Shown here: one piece after another, positions 50,824 through 60,407 of the stretch | Position numbering within the stretch: the stretch's first letter is position 1 | Layout of the letters: every line of letters starts with the position of its first letter | Source of the DNA: Natrinema zhouii | Lineage (GTDB): Archaea > Halobacteriota > Halobacteria > Halobacteriales > Natrialbaceae | Assembly (NCBI RefSeq): GCF_013456555.2 | Contig: NZ_CP059154.1 | Coordinates: forward strand, 930,001-994,000 | Reading direction: 5' to 3' | Length of the DNA stretch: 64,000 nt | Notes under the pieces: generated by a model | Seen by the model: only the letters and a program-made list of their open reading frames with translations | What the model was told of the DNA's origin: nothing | Database searches by the model: none | Made by a program: the position numbers and the translations under genes

Positions 50824-52512
50824 ATGGACGATTCCACTGCCGCCACGGCCGAGCCGTCGACGCTCGACATTGACCGAGAGACGTTCCGCGAGCACGCGGG
50901 GACGAGCGCGGACCGCGCGGACCGACCGGTCGTCGTCCGTACCGCCGCGACGCTCGAGTGCGAGACGACGCCGCTGGCCGCCTACGCCGCGCTCACCGGT
51001 CGATCCGACGCGAGTGACCGCGGTCGCGTGCCGTACGCCTTCCTGCTCGAGAGCGCCGAGAAGACAGCCTCGAGCGACCCCGACGGGGCCTTCCGGCCGA
51101 GCGCCGCGGACGCCGAACGCCACGCGCGATACTCCTACGTCGGCTACGATCCCGAGGCCGTCGTAACGGTCGAGTCCGGCGAGGCGACCGTCGAGGCGCT
51201 CACCGACGACGCACCGCTCGACGCCGTTCGGACGGACAGCGAGGGGGACACCGTCGCCGCGCTCCGGGCCGCGATGCCGGACGTCCGCCTCGAGAACGCC
51301 CCCGATCACGATCGCCAGCACCTTGAGGGCGGGCTGGTCGGGTTCCTGGCCTATGAGGCCGTCTACGACCTCTGGCTCGAGGAAGTGGGCTGCGAGCGGC
51401 CCGACTCCCGGTTCCCCGACGCCCAGTTCCTCCTGACGACGAAGACGCTAGCGTTCGACGAGCGCGACGGAACGCTCTCCCTGGTCTTCACGCCCGTGCT
51501 CGAGGCCGACGACGACCCGGACGAGGTCTACGACGCGCTCCGTGACGAGGCCGCTGCAGTGGCGGCGACGCTGCGCGAGGCCGAGCGGCCCGAGACGGGC
51601 GGATTCGTCCGCGAGAATGAGAGTTCGGGAGCAAAAGCGGCGTACGAAGACAGCGTCCGCCGGGCCAAAGAGCACGTCCTCGACGGAGACATCTATCAGG
51701 GCGTTATCTCACGGACGCGAGAACTGTACGGCGATATCGACCCCCTCGGTTTCTACGAGGCGATGCGAGACGTGAACCCGTCGCCGTACATGTACCTGCT
51801 CGATCACGACGAACTCACCGTCGTCGGAGCCAGTCCCGAGACGCTGATCTCCGTCCGCGGGCGCGAGGTCATGTCCAACCCCATCGCCGGCACCTGCGAC
51901 CGCGGCTCGAGTCCCGTCGAGGACCGCCGGCTCGCGGGCGAAATGCTAGCCGACGGGAAGGAACGCGCCGAGCACACGATGCTGGTCGATCTCGCGCGAA
52001 ACGACGTTCGTCGAGTCTCGGAGCCGGGTTCGGTGCGCGTCGACGAGTTCATGAACGTCCTCAAATACAGCCACGTCCAGCACATCGAGTCGACCGTGAC
52101 CGGGAAACTGGCCGCCGATGCGGATGCGTTCGACGCGACTCGAGCGTCCTTCCCCGCCGGCACCCTCTCGGGCGCGCCGAAGATCCGGGCCATGGAGATC
52201 ATCGACGACCTCGAGTCCGAACCCCGCGGCCTCTACGGCGGCGGCGTCGGCTACTACTCGTGGACCGGCGATACTGACTTCGCGATCGTGATTCGGACGG
52301 CGACCGTCGAGGACGAGGGTGACCGCGATCGAATCACGGTCCAGGCCGGCGCGGGGCTGGTCGCCGACAGCGATCCCACCGCCGAGTACGAGGAGACCGA
52401 GCAGAAGATGGGCGGCGTCCTCGCGGCGCTCGAGGAGATCGAACTGCCGGCTGGCGACGGTGACTCGAGTCCGAACGACGAACCCGATGCGACGGCGGAG
52501 GTGAGTCGATGA
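50824..52512 (+). CDS. trpE: Anthranilate synthase component I
   Basis: 562 aa from ATG 50824. The N-terminal domain carries the Trp-feedback motif region LLESAEKTASSDPDGAFRPS. The catalytic chorismate-binding domain has YQGVISRTRELYGDIDPLGF, NPSPYMYLLDHDELTVVGAS, SNPIAGTCDRGSS, HTMLVDLARNDVRRVSEPGS and AGTLSGAPKIRAMEIID. The extra acidic N- and C-terminal tails are halophilic additions. It makes anthranilate from chorismate and glutamine together with TrpG, whose start overlaps by 4 bp (ATGA). Confidence 0.97.
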   Translation: MDDSTAATAEPSTLDIDRETFREHAGTSADRADRPVVVRTAATLECETTPLAAYAALTGRSDASDRGRVPYAFLLESAEKTASSDPDGAFRPSAADAERHARYSYVGYDPEAVVTVESGEATVEALTDDAPLDAVRTDSEGDTVAALRAAMPDVRLENAPDHDRQHLEGGLVGFLAYEAVYDLWLEEVGCERPDSRFPDAQFLLTTKTLAFDERDGTLSLVFTPVLEADDDPDEVYDALRDEAAAVAATLREAERPETGGFVRENESSGAKAAYEDSVRRAKEHVLDGDIYQGVISRTRELYGDIDPLGFYEAMRDVNPSPYMYLLDHDELTVVGASPETLISVRGREVMSNPIAGTCDRGSSPVEDRRLAGEMLADGKERAEHTMLVDLARNDVRRVSEPGSVRVDEFMNVLKYSHVQHIESTVTGKLAADADAFDATRASFPAGTLSGAPKIRAMEIIDDLESEPRGLYGGGVGYYSWTGDTDFAIVIRTATVEDEGDRDRITVQAGAGLVADSDPTAEYEETEQKMGGVLAALEEIELPAGDGDSSPNDEPDATAEVSR

Positions 52513-53165
52513 GCGCGACCACGACCGATGAGATGAATGTCGATACGGACGGGGATGAGAACGAGAACGGGAACGCGGACCCGCTGACGGTCCTGTTCGT
52601 CGACAACTACGATTCGTTCACCTATAACCTCGTCGAGTACGTCAGCCAACTGGCCGGCACCGAAACCGAGGTCCTGAAGAATACAGCCTCGCTCGAGGCC
52701 GTGCGCGCCGTCGATCCCGACGCGATCGTCATCAGCCCGGGGCCGGGCCATCCGAAAAACGACCGCGACGTCGGTATCACGATGGACGTGCTCCGAGAGG
52801 TTTCTCCCGACGTGCCGACGCTCGGCGTCTGTCTCGGCCTCGAGGCCGCCGTCTACGAGTACGGCGGGGCTATCGGCCGCGCCCCCGAACCGATCCACGG
52901 GAAGGCCTGCGCGGTCGACCACGACGGCGAGGGCGTCTTCGCCGGCCTCGAGCAGGGCTTTCGCGCCGGTCGGTATCACTCGCTGATCGCGACCGATGTC
53001 CCCGACTGTTTCGACGTATCGGCGACCGCGGAACACGGCGACCACACGCTCGTCATGGGCGTGCGCCACCGCGAGTATCCCCTCGAGTGTGTTCAGTTTC
53101 ATCCGGAGAGCGTGCTCACGGCCGTCGGACACGACGTCATCGAAAACTTTCTCGAGTCGGTCTGA
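52509..53165 (+). CDS. trpG: Anthranilate synthase component II (glutamine amidotransferase)
   Basis: 218 aa. A 25-residue acidic N-terminus precedes LTVLFVDNYDSFTYNLVEYV. The class I amidotransferase nucleophile is Cys in TLGVCLGLEAAVYEYGG, His and Glu of the triad are in CVQFHPESVLT. ISPGPGHPKNDRDVGITMDV is the anthranilate-type glycine-rich strand. The residue after GVCLG is Leu and then Glu, whereas His-Gln is more usual; the catalytic triad is nevertheless complete. It supplies ammonia from glutamine to TrpE. Last gene of the operon. Confidence 0.96.
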   Translation: MSATTTDEMNVDTDGDENENGNADPLTVLFVDNYDSFTYNLVEYVSQLAGTETEVLKNTASLEAVRAVDPDAIVISPGPGHPKNDRDVGITMDVLREVSPDVPTLGVCLGLEAAVYEYGGAIGRAPEPIHGKACAVDHDGEGVFAGLEQGFRAGRYHSLIATDVPDCFDVSATAEHGDHTLVMGVRHREYPLECVQFHPESVLTAVGHDVIENFLESV

Positions 53166-53226
53166 GCGTCGAACCGATCACGAAGTAAAGAGCGCGGTTT
53201 CAGGAGCGAATACCGCAGTCGACGGT

Positions 53227-53415
53227 TCAGAAGGGCAGAAACGAGAGATCAGTGAAGCCGGCGGCATACAGTCCTGCGAGGACGACGGCGGCGACGATAC
53301 CGATGCGAATGGCCAGTTTGATCGCGATCTTGATGGCGACGACGGCGACGGCGAAGGCAGCCAACCCCGCCAGTACGAGGAGGAGTGTCGATCCTGATGT
53401 CAGTGCTTCGATCAT
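53227..53415 (-). CDS. Small membrane protein, unknown function
   Basis: 62 aa from ATG 53415: MIEALTSGSTLLLVLAGLAA, FAVAVVAIKIAIKLAIRIGI and VAAVVLAGLYAAGFTDLSF. Two transmembrane helices separated by a short basic amphipathic turn (KIAIKLAIR). The frame extends upstream to 53649 without coding character. It converges with trpG (61-bp gap). Small proteins of this kind are common in haloarchaea and have no assigned role. Confidence 0.7.
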   Translation of the reverse strand: MIEALTSGSTLLLVLAGLAAFAVAVVAIKIAIKLAIRIGIVAAVVLAGLYAAGFTDLSFLPF

Positions 53416-53872
53416 ATATACTCCCGTGTACTGCAGGGACGTAATCTTTCTGGGTATCGTGACTGACTGGCAACAGTGACTGACTCGAGTGGTGACCGGC
53501 GACAGCTCGAGCAACGCTGTTTCGCTGCCGCTTTGGACCGCTGCGAAAGAGAAATTACGTGAATGCAACGGATTTGCGCCGCTTACAGTCAGTTCCAATC
53601 TAGTCTGAAAATTGTTAAGGCGGTCGGCGACGTAGGATGTACTGACCACAAAGGCGGCCGTTTCGACGGCCGACGGAGAACAGAGAAAGGATAGGTTACA
53701 GAGACATCTTTACAACCCAACTTTCAGTAATACAAGCAGCATAGAACAACAACACCACGTTTTAAGATGGATGCATGAATATCGAACCTTCGTTACGAAT
53801 GATGAGAGCAACGACCCGGACCGACGTTAGAATCGGTATGCGGCAGCGGTGTAACGACGAGGTGACGCGCGC
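53416..53872. other. 457-bp upstream region of nrdJ, with hairpin
   Basis: No gene is recognised. A perfect 7-bp stem with TTCG tetraloop (CGGCCGT-TTCG-ACGGCCG, 53655-53672) is symmetrical, so it can form on either strand. A TATA-like GTTTTAAG at about 53760 would give an nrdJ leader near 90 nt. The base composition is AT-richer toward nrdJ. No riboswitch is recognised. Confidence 0.5.
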
Positions 53873-56800
53873 ATGAGCGACGCGGAACTCTCCGCGGCGG
53901 ATCTCACACTCCCGATCAAGCGTTCCGACGGGGACACCCTGGCGGAGCGATTGACCGACAACGCCTACGAGAACATTCTGCCGGCCCGCTATCTTCGGAA
54001 GGACGCTAACGGCGACCTGATCGAGACCCAGGAGGATCTCTTCGATCGCGTCGGCACGAACATCGCCCTCGCAGAGGCCGTCTACGAGGCCGAAAAGCGC
54101 GACCTCGAGATCACCGTCACGCCCGACCAGCTAAAGCCCGACCACCCGCGCCGCGACGAGCTCGCCGCGGAGGTCTTCGGTGAGGGCGTCATCGCGGACG
54201 ACGATGTTGAGACGACGCTCACCGAGCGCAACGTCAACAAGTTCGCCTACGACACGATCGTTCCCGAACTCCCCGACGAGGTTCGAGCCCACGTCGAGGA
54301 CGTCGCCGAGACCTTTACCGACGGAATGGAGTCGCTCTCCTTTATGCCGAACTCGCCGACGCTGATGAACGCGGGCAACGAGCTCCAGCAGCTCTCGGCC
54401 TGTTTCGTTATGTCGCCCGACGACGACCTCTCGGACATCCACGAGACCGCCAAGAAGGCGGCCGAAGTCTTCCAGTCCGGCGGCGGCGTCGGCTACGGCT
54501 TCTGGCAGCTGCGACCCTACGGCGACTCGGTCGGCTCGACCGGCGGCATCGCGTCGGGCCCGATCACCTTTATGCGGACCTACGACCAGCTCTGTGAGAC
54601 CATCGCGCAGGGCGGGACCCGCCGCGGTGCCCAGATGGGTATCATGCGCGTCTCCCACCCCGACGTCATCGAGTTCATCCACGCCAAGAACAAGGATGTC
54701 TCGCTCGCTCATACGCTGCGGCTGAACGACCCGGACGACTACACCTATACCACCTTCTCGGAGGCGCTCGAGGAAGCACGCGACCTCATCGACGAGGACG
54801 GGCGCGTCCCCAAGCACCTGCGGAACGCGGTCGAGGGCCACCTCTCGAACTTCAATATCTCCGTCGGCGTCACCGACGACTTCATGGACGCGGTCCAGAA
54901 CGACGAGGAGTACACCTTCACCAACCCGCGGACCGAGGAGCCCCACATCGCCACCGAGGAGACCAAGGAGATGTACAGCCGGTACGACCTCGGCGAGCAC
55001 GTCGAGGTCGGCGAACCGCTCTCGATCCCCGCGGAACTCGTCTGGGAGCGCATCGTTCAGGGGGCCCACGAGAACGGCGAACCGGGCGTCATCTACCTCG
55101 AGCGCGTCAACAAGGAGCACTCCTTCGACGTCGAGAAGCAGGACGACCACCGGATGCTCGCGACGAACCCCTGTGGCGAACAGCCGCTCGAGGAGTACGA
55201 GGCCTGTAACCTCGGTCACATCAACCTCTCGACGCTGGCGGCGCTCGACGCCCCCGACTGGCGCGTCTGGTCCGACGAGCACGGCGACGAGTACGATTCG
55301 CAGGAAGCGGCCGTCGACGCCTTCCTCGAGGAGGCCATCGACTTCGAGGAGTTCGACGAGCGCATCGAGTACGGCACGCGCTTCCTCGAGAACGTCGTCA
55401 CGATGTCGGACTTCCCGGTCGAGGAGATCGAGGAGAAAGTCCACGACATGCGCAAGATCGGTCTGGGCGTCATGGGTCTGGCCCAGTTGTACGTCCAGCT
55501 CGGCATCAAGTACGGCAGCGAGGAGGGCAACGAAGTCGCCAGCCAGCTGATGACCCACATCAACCACGGCGCGAAGGCGACGAGCCACGAACTCGCCGAA
55601 GAGCGCGGGTCCTTCAACGACTGGAACGAGTCGAAGTACGCGACCCCGACCGAGTACCGCGAGTGGTTCGAGCGCCAGACCGGCGAGGACGCCGACGACT
55701 GGGAAGACGGCTTCCCGATCCGCAACCACAACGTGACGACCATCGCCCCGACCGGGACGACCTCGATGGTCGGCAACACGACGGGCGGCTGCGAACCCAT
55801 CTACAACGTCGCCTACTACAAGAACGTCACCGACGACGTGCAGGGCGACGAGATGCTCGTCGAGTTCGATGACTACTTCCTCCGCGTCCTGGAGGACAAC
55901 GACATCGACGTCAGCGCGGTCAAGGAAGAGGCCCAGGAGCAGATGGCGACGAACCAGTTCGACGGCGTCGAGGGGCTCTCGACGGTGCCGGACGCGATCG
56001 GCGAACTGTTCGTCATCACGTCGGACGTTTCGGCGAAACAGCACGCTGCAGTGCAGTGTGCCTGCCAGAACGGCGTCGACTCGGCCATCTCGAAGACGGT
56101 CAACGCGCCGAACGACTCCACGCTCGAGGACGCCAAGGAGGTCTTCGAGTGGGTCTACGAGAACGGCGGCAAGGGCGTCACCTACTACCGCGACGGCACC
56201 CGCTCGAAGCAGGTGCTGACGACGCGCGCGGACAACGCCGATTTCGCCGACGAGACCGAGGCCGCACAGGCGCTGGTCGAGCAGATCGACGAAATCTTCG
56301 GCGGCCTCGAGGCCTTCCTCGAGAGCCAGGAAGTCCAGGACGTCCTCGAGGAAGACGTCGAGGGACTGCTCGGCGGCGACGGACACGACGGACAGCCCGT
56401 GCAGGTGGACTTCACCGAGAAGCGCGAGCGACCCGACGCCCTGCAGGGCGTCAGCCAGCGCATCGACACCGGCTACGGGAAGATCTACGTGACGATCAAC
56501 GAGGACCCCGAGACCGGCCAGCCGTTCGAGCTGTTCGCGAACATCGGCCACTCGGGCGGCTTCACGAACTCCTTCACCGAGGCGCTCGCGAAGGTCATCT
56601 CGACCTCGCTGCGTTCGGGCGTCGATCCCGAAGAGATCGTCGACGAACTCTGTGGCACGCGCTCGCCGAAGGTGGCCTGGGACAAGGGCGAACAGATCCA
56701 GTCTATCCCCGACGCCATCGGCACCGCGATGCGGCGCTACCTCGAGAACGAGATCGACAAGCCGTATCCGAAACAGCAGACGCTCGAGGAGTCGGCCGAC

Positions 56801-57022
56801 GCGGACCTCGGCGAGTACGACGGGCCCGAGACCGACGGCGGCGCGGCCGCCGCGGAGGGCGGGCCGTCTGCGAATGCCGACGCTAACGCGGACGCAGACG
56901 ATACGACGCAGGACCTCATCGACGCCGGCGAGTCGCCGGAGTGTCCCGACTGTGGCTCGCTCGCGCTCGAGTTCAGCGAAGGGTGCAAAACCTGCAACAG
57001 CTGCGGTTGGTCGGAGTGCTGA
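53873..57022 (+). CDS. nrdJ: Adenosylcobalamin-dependent ribonucleoside-diphosphate reductase (class II)
   Basis: 1049 aa. The N-terminal LKPDHPRRDELAAEVFGEGV follows the cone-like region; the 10-stranded barrel carries ESLSFMPNSPTLMNAGNELQ, SACFVMSPDDDLSDIHETAK, FQSGGGVGYGFWQLRPYGDS and the GTRRGAQMGIMRVSHPDVIE segment. NPCGEQPLEEYEACNLGHIN contains the active-site cysteine region. The C-terminal ECPDCGSLALEFSEGCKTCN then SCGWSEC holds paired cysteines for thiol exchange or zinc. Class II enzymes use adenosylcobalamin to form the thiyl radical and need no oxygen or iron subunit. A long 806-codon antisense frame here is a codon-bias artefact. Confidence 0.97.
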   Translation: MSDAELSAADLTLPIKRSDGDTLAERLTDNAYENILPARYLRKDANGDLIETQEDLFDRVGTNIALAEAVYEAEKRDLEITVTPDQLKPDHPRRDELAAEVFGEGVIADDDVETTLTERNVNKFAYDTIVPELPDEVRAHVEDVAETFTDGMESLSFMPNSPTLMNAGNELQQLSACFVMSPDDDLSDIHETAKKAAEVFQSGGGVGYGFWQLRPYGDSVGSTGGIASGPITFMRTYDQLCETIAQGGTRRGAQMGIMRVSHPDVIEFIHAKNKDVSLAHTLRLNDPDDYTYTTFSEALEEARDLIDEDGRVPKHLRNAVEGHLSNFNISVGVTDDFMDAVQNDEEYTFTNPRTEEPHIATEETKEMYSRYDLGEHVEVGEPLSIPAELVWERIVQGAHENGEPGVIYLERVNKEHSFDVEKQDDHRMLATNPCGEQPLEEYEACNLGHINLSTLAALDAPDWRVWSDEHGDEYDSQEAAVDAFLEEAIDFEEFDERIEYGTRFLENVVTMSDFPVEEIEEKVHDMRKIGLGVMGLAQLYVQLGIKYGSEEGNEVASQLMTHINHGAKATSHELAEERGSFNDWNESKYATPTEYREWFERQTGEDADDWEDGFPIRNHNVTTIAPTGTTSMVGNTTGGCEPIYNVAYYKNVTDDVQGDEMLVEFDDYFLRVLEDNDIDVSAVKEEAQEQMATNQFDGVEGLSTVPDAIGELFVITSDVSAKQHAAVQCACQNGVDSAISKTVNAPNDSTLEDAKEVFEWVYENGGKGVTYYRDGTRSKQVLTTRADNADFADETEAAQALVEQIDEIFGGLEAFLESQEVQDVLEEDVEGLLGGDGHDGQPVQVDFTEKRERPDALQGVSQRIDTGYGKIYVTINEDPETGQPFELFANIGHSGGFTNSFTEALAKVISTSLRSGVDPEEIVDELCGTRSPKVAWDKGEQIQSIPDAIGTAMRRYLENEIDKPYPKQQTLEESADADLGEYDGPETDGGAAAAEGGPSANADANADADDTTQDLIDAGESPECPDCGSLALEFSEGCKTCNSCGWSEC

Positions 57023-57153
57023 GCACTGAGTAAGGCCGCTTCGGCGCTGTAGGTTCTACCGTATTTCTCTCGTCTTCGTGTTCTCCGCTCGCGTTTCCGT
57101 CGCCGAGCCGCGGGAACACCACACTTAGCAGTGCCCGGTGAGAACACTGACGT

Positions 57154-57384
57154 ATGACTGCCGACGGCGGCGGGACGGGGTCGGATGGTGGTGCCGACGG
57201 GGACGGCTCCGCTGGGGGTGCCAACGTGGGCGACGCCAGTAGTTCCGGCGCGGCCGACTCGAGCGACCGGGCGACTGGTGCGCCGCGCTGTCCGCACTGC
57301 GAGGCCCCGATGTACAAACGCCACTGCAAGTACGTCTGCCCACAGCACGGGGTCATCATCGACTGCAGCGATCCCTTCCGTTGA
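57154..57384 (+). CDS. HVO_2523-like zinc-finger protein
   Basis: 76 aa. A Gly/Asp/Ser-rich N-terminal half (residues 1-43) precedes RCPHCEAPMYKRHCKYVCPQ followed by HGVIIDCSDPF. The CPxC, HCxxxCxxH spacing and the sequence MYKRHCKYVCPQHG are conserved in the small haloarchaeal zinc-finger family named after HVO_2523, according to memory. Function is unknown, presumably nucleic-acid or protein binding. It follows nrdJ with 131 bp of noncoding DNA. Confidence 0.83.
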   Translation: MTADGGGTGSDGGADGDGSAGGANVGDASSSGAADSSDRATGAPRCPHCEAPMYKRHCKYVCPQHGVIIDCSDPFR

Positions 57385-57492
57385 GATCGCGGTAGTGGCG
57401 AGCCGAACTGACTCTTTCAGCGGCCGACTCGAGCCGTGAGTCGCCCGGAACCCCTACAAGACGGCGGTCTGTGGTCTCGGACAACGAGTACT

Positions 57493-58017
57493 ATGTCTTC
57501 GCAACCGACGATCCTCGTCGTCGACGACGAACGGGAGCTCGCCGATCTCTACGCGATGTGGGTCGGCGAGAACTACGAGGTCGTGACGGCCTACGACGGG
57601 CACACTGCACTCGAGCGAATGAGCGATGCGATCGATATCGTCCTGCTCGACAGGCACATGCCCGATATCACCGGCGACCGGGTGCTCAAGGAGATTCGAG
57701 CGACGGGCTACGACTGCTGGGTGCTCATGGTGACCGCGGTCGATCCCGGGCTCGATATCGTCGAGCTGGACATCGACGACTACCTCACGAAGCCGGTCAC
57801 GCGAACCCAGCTCACGCGGATCATCGAGAACCTCCGGGTCCAGTCGCGCTACGGTGACGGCGACCGGCGGAAACTCGAGTCAATCTCGAACAAGATGGAG
57901 ACGTTGGAGGACGAAGCGTCCATCGAGGAGCTGACCGATACCGAGGCCTACCGGCGACTCGAGTCGGATCTGAAGGAGATGAGCGATTCGCTCGTCGAGG
58001 GTCTCGGCGACGAGTGA
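57493..58017 (+). CDS. HalX-type response regulator
   Basis: 174 aa from ATG 57493. Receiver domain at 1-115: acidic pocket DDE (11-13), phospho-acceptor Asp53 in DIVLLDRHMPDITGD, Thr81 in MVTAVDPG and Lys100 in YLTKPVTRTQ. The C-terminal helical domain (about 125-170, RKLESISNKMETLEDEASIE) is the HalX domain seen only in haloarchaea, of unknown output. No histidine kinase is adjacent, so its partner is elsewhere. Regulation of transcription is not proven for HalX proteins. Confidence 0.9.
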   Translation: MSSQPTILVVDDERELADLYAMWVGENYEVVTAYDGHTALERMSDAIDIVLLDRHMPDITGDRVLKEIRATGYDCWVLMVTAVDPGLDIVELDIDDYLTKPVTRTQLTRIIENLRVQSRYGDGDRRKLESISNKMETLEDEASIEELTDTEAYRRLESDLKEMSDSLVEGLGDE

Positions 58018-58103
58018 GCCGTCGGTCGATCCCTCGCGGTTGCAGAACGGATTTTCGCGACGCGCTTGCTCGTCACCAGTCGGAGTCCCTGTATTCGAAG
58101 CTG

Positions 58104-58868
58104 TTAGCTGTCCGCCGATCGGGTCGCGTTCTCCGCCTCGTCCGTTCCTGGTCGACTCTCCGTTCGGATGGCGCGGTATGCAGGGCCAGCGAGGAGGAAC
58201 ACGGCAGCGGCGGCACAGACGAGCGAGAACGCCACGCCGAGTTCGCCGAGCCCGCTCGAGGTGATCGTCGCCGCCGAGGCACCGACGACGACCGCGGCGG
58301 TCGTCCACGGGAGTTCACCGATCACCGTTCCGACCACGAACCGACGGAGCGAAACGCCACTGACTGCGGCGGCACAGGTCGCGATATCCGACGGAATCGG
58401 CGCGAGCCGCGAGGCGGTGACCCCCCGGAGCGGGCCCGCCGTTTCGTAGTAGCGCGCAACGGTGTCGCCGGCCCGCTCGAGGAGCCCCCCGTCTCCGTCC
58501 TCGCTCTCTGGAGGAATGTCTCGAGTACGACGGGTTGGCTCCGCGTCGTCCGCGGTGAGCCAGCGGGCGGCGACGAAGACGGGGAGCACGGTCACGACGA
58601 CGCCGAGGAGTGCGATGGGGAGTCCGACGGCCGCGCCGAAGCCGTAGCCGACGACGACTGCGAGCGGCGTCGTCGGCCACGCGAGCAGCGGTCGCACGAG
58701 GTAGAGACCGACGACGAGGAGACCGAACAGGAGCGGGTCCGCAGTGAGCGAGTCGACAGCGCCGAGCATCGTCGACGGCGAGACGATGAGCCCCGTCGCG
58801 ACCATCCCGCTGGCCACGATGGCACCCGCGAGCGCACGCGTCCGAGCCGACGACAACGACAACGACAT
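58104..58868 (-). CDS. TVP38/TMEM64 (DedA-like) membrane protein
   Basis: 254 aa from ATG 58868. Five or six hydrophobic helices; WPTTPLAVVVGYGFGAAVGL and PIALLGVVVTVLPVFVAARW are the first re-entrant motif, and ASRLAPIPSDIATCAAAVSG followed by VSLRRFVVGTVIGELPWTTA the second, as in the SNARE-associated/DedA superfamily. Members act in lipid or ion movement. An acidic insertion (PPESEDGDGG) lies between the halves. The long open frame upstream of 58868 is antisense to the tRNA-Leu region and is not coding. It converges with the HalX gene. Confidence 0.88.
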   Translation of the reverse strand: MSLSLSSARTRALAGAIVASGMVATGLIVSPSTMLGAVDSLTADPLLFGLLVVGLYLVRPLLAWPTTPLAVVVGYGFGAAVGLPIALLGVVVTVLPVFVAARWLTADDAEPTRRTRDIPPESEDGDGGLLERAGDTVARYYETAGPLRGVTASRLAPIPSDIATCAAAVSGVSLRRFVVGTVIGELPWTTAAVVVGASAATITSSGLGELGVAFSLVCAAAAVFLLAGPAYRAIRTESRPGTDEAENATRSADS

Positions 58869-59054
58869 CGATCGACAATTTCGCTCGAGTACTGAAGCCT
58901 TTGTGTCTCTGTCGGGTCGATGGACGACCTCGCAGTGAGGTCTCGCGGGAGCGTGACCATCAGATCTCGCGGGACGACCGGCTCGAGTATCCGTCGCTCG
59001 CTGGCCGTAATTCCGTGGGACTCGGCCGCAGTCACCGACCCAAAGGAAAGGGCT

Positions 59055-59060
59055 TTTATA
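59055..59060 (+). promoter_or_regulatory. TATA box of tRNA-Leu
   Basis: TTTATA inside GGGCTTTTATAATCAC, about 42 bp before the mature 5' end. This gives a precursor leader near 15 nt, normal for archaeal tRNA genes. Confidence 0.6.
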
Positions 59061-59099
59061 ATCACACTGGATACGATTGAGTGCAGACAGAGACCGCGA

Positions 59100-59184
<85 letters not shown>

Positions 59185-59191
59185 TCGCACA

Positions 59192-59245
59192 GGTGGCTGA
59201 GCTCCACCACGATCGATGCAGGTGATCTCCTTCGAGGACATCACC
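59192..59245 (+). ncRNA. Two hairpins directly downstream of tRNA-Leu, possible small RNA or terminator
   Basis: Hairpin 1, GGTGG...CCACC, spans 59192-59208. Hairpin 2, GGTGATC-TCCT-TCG-AGGA-CATCACC with one internal mismatch, spans 59221-59245. No poly-T tract follows. They may stabilise or trim the tRNA transcript, or be a separate small RNA; a structured RNA is not demonstrated. Confidence 0.35.
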
Positions 59246-59459
59246 CACGCATAATTCGTTTCGATGCTACACCGACGAGCGGTGGCTGCGGCTATCGCGA
59301 CAGTTCTACTTGAGGCCGAGAGAACAGCGTTACCAGCCGACAGTGCGGAGAATATCGACTAATCGTGTCTGAACCGCCGGTCGACGAGCAGTGGTACGAC
59401 CGTTTGAAGAGTTTCATTCACCAACATGTATATGATGTCCCTCTCTGAATTGCTGTTGA

Positions 59460-59708
59460 ATGCCCGCGATATCCCTGTTCGGTCTCGTCGCGTTCGTCCT
59501 CCAGGTCGGTGTCGGATACCACGTGTACCGGTCCATTGCTGCCACCGGAAACGGTTCCGCAGCAATCGCTGGAGTGATCGCCGCGGTCGCAGGTATCCTC
59601 TTCCTGATTCGGTACGGGTTGCTGGCGGCGCTCGTATTCGATTTCGTCCTCCTGCTCGTGTCCGTCCTGATGCGGGGTCGATCCGAGCGGCGGCCCGCCG
59701 CGAGGTAG
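59460..59708 (+). CDS. Small membrane protein, unknown function
   Basis: 82 aa. Three short hydrophobic helices: MPAISLFGLVAFVLQVGVGY, GSAAIAGVIAAVAGILFLIR and GLLAALVFDFVLLLVSVLMR, then a basic tail. No family recognised. It sits between tRNA-Leu and the DUF420 gene, with 103 bp to the latter. A TATA-like TATATGATG occurs about 30-35 bp upstream of the start. Confidence 0.6.
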   Translation: MPAISLFGLVAFVLQVGVGYHVYRSIAATGNGSAAIAGVIAAVAGILFLIRYGLLAALVFDFVLLLVSVLMRGRSERRPAAR

Positions 59709-59811
59709 GCCAGTCCGTCGTGGCCTGTCAGTCCCCGCTCTGTCGTCCTCCGTCACGGGGTTGCCCAGCCGAGAGAGCAACCACTTTCCCGCTCCACTCG
59801 AACGGTCACAC

Positions 59812-60375
59812 ATGGAATACGTCCCTCGAGAGCGCGTGCGCCTCCTCACCGGCGTGTTGAGCGTCGTGTCGCTTGCGGTCGTCTTCGCCGCCGCGGGCGG
59901 TCGGATTCCGTCCTCGAGCGTGCCGGCGGCTCCGGAGTGGTTTCTCGAGGCGATTCCGCTCGTCAACGCCGTGCTCAGTGCGATCGCGATCGGGACGATC
60001 ACGGTCGGCTGGCGGGCGATCCGACGCGGCGAGGTCGATCGCCATCGGGTCGCGATGGTGTCCTCGTTCGGCCTGTTCGTGAGTTTTCTCGCGCTCTACC
60101 TCTACCGACTGACCGTGACCGGCGGGCCGCAGGACTTTCCGGGACCGGCGGCTATCGAACAGTTCGTCTACCTGCCGATTCTGGCGATCCACATCCTGCT
60201 CGCGATCGTCTGTATCCCCTTGCTCTACTACGCGCTCCTGCTCGCGTTCGCCTACCCGGTCGCCGAGCTACCAAAAACGAGTCACGCCCGTATCGGTCGG
60301 ATCGCGGCGACGCTGTGGCTGATCTCGTTTTCGCTCGGGATCGTCGTCTTCGTCCTGCTCCACGTCGTCTACTGA
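59812..60375 (+). CDS. DUF420 family membrane protein (CtaM-like)
   Basis: 187 aa from ATG 59812. Five transmembrane helices: RLLTGVLSVVSLAVVFAAAG, PLVNAVLSAIAIGTITVGWR, SSFGLFVSFLALYLYRLTVT, LPILAIHILLAIVCIPLLYY and the last helix TLWLISFSLGIVVFVLLHVV. The HRVAMVSSFGLF segment and paired His residues match DUF420, which includes CtaM-like factors for cytochrome oxidase maturation. The role in this organism is inferred. No oxidase gene is nearby. Confidence 0.85.
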   Translation: MEYVPRERVRLLTGVLSVVSLAVVFAAAGGRIPSSSVPAAPEWFLEAIPLVNAVLSAIAIGTITVGWRAIRRGEVDRHRVAMVSSFGLFVSFLALYLYRLTVTGGPQDFPGPAAIEQFVYLPILAIHILLAIVCIPLLYYALLLAFAYPVAELPKTSHARIGRIAATLWLISFSLGIVVFVLLHVVY

Positions 60376-60407
60376 GGAGAGCCGTTCGAAGACGCGGGTC
60401 GACCGAG

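Noticed and set aside
54131..56551. 806-codon open frame on the minus strand
   Set aside because: It lies antisense inside nrdJ and shows leucine/valine/arginine-rich shadow sequence, not a protein.
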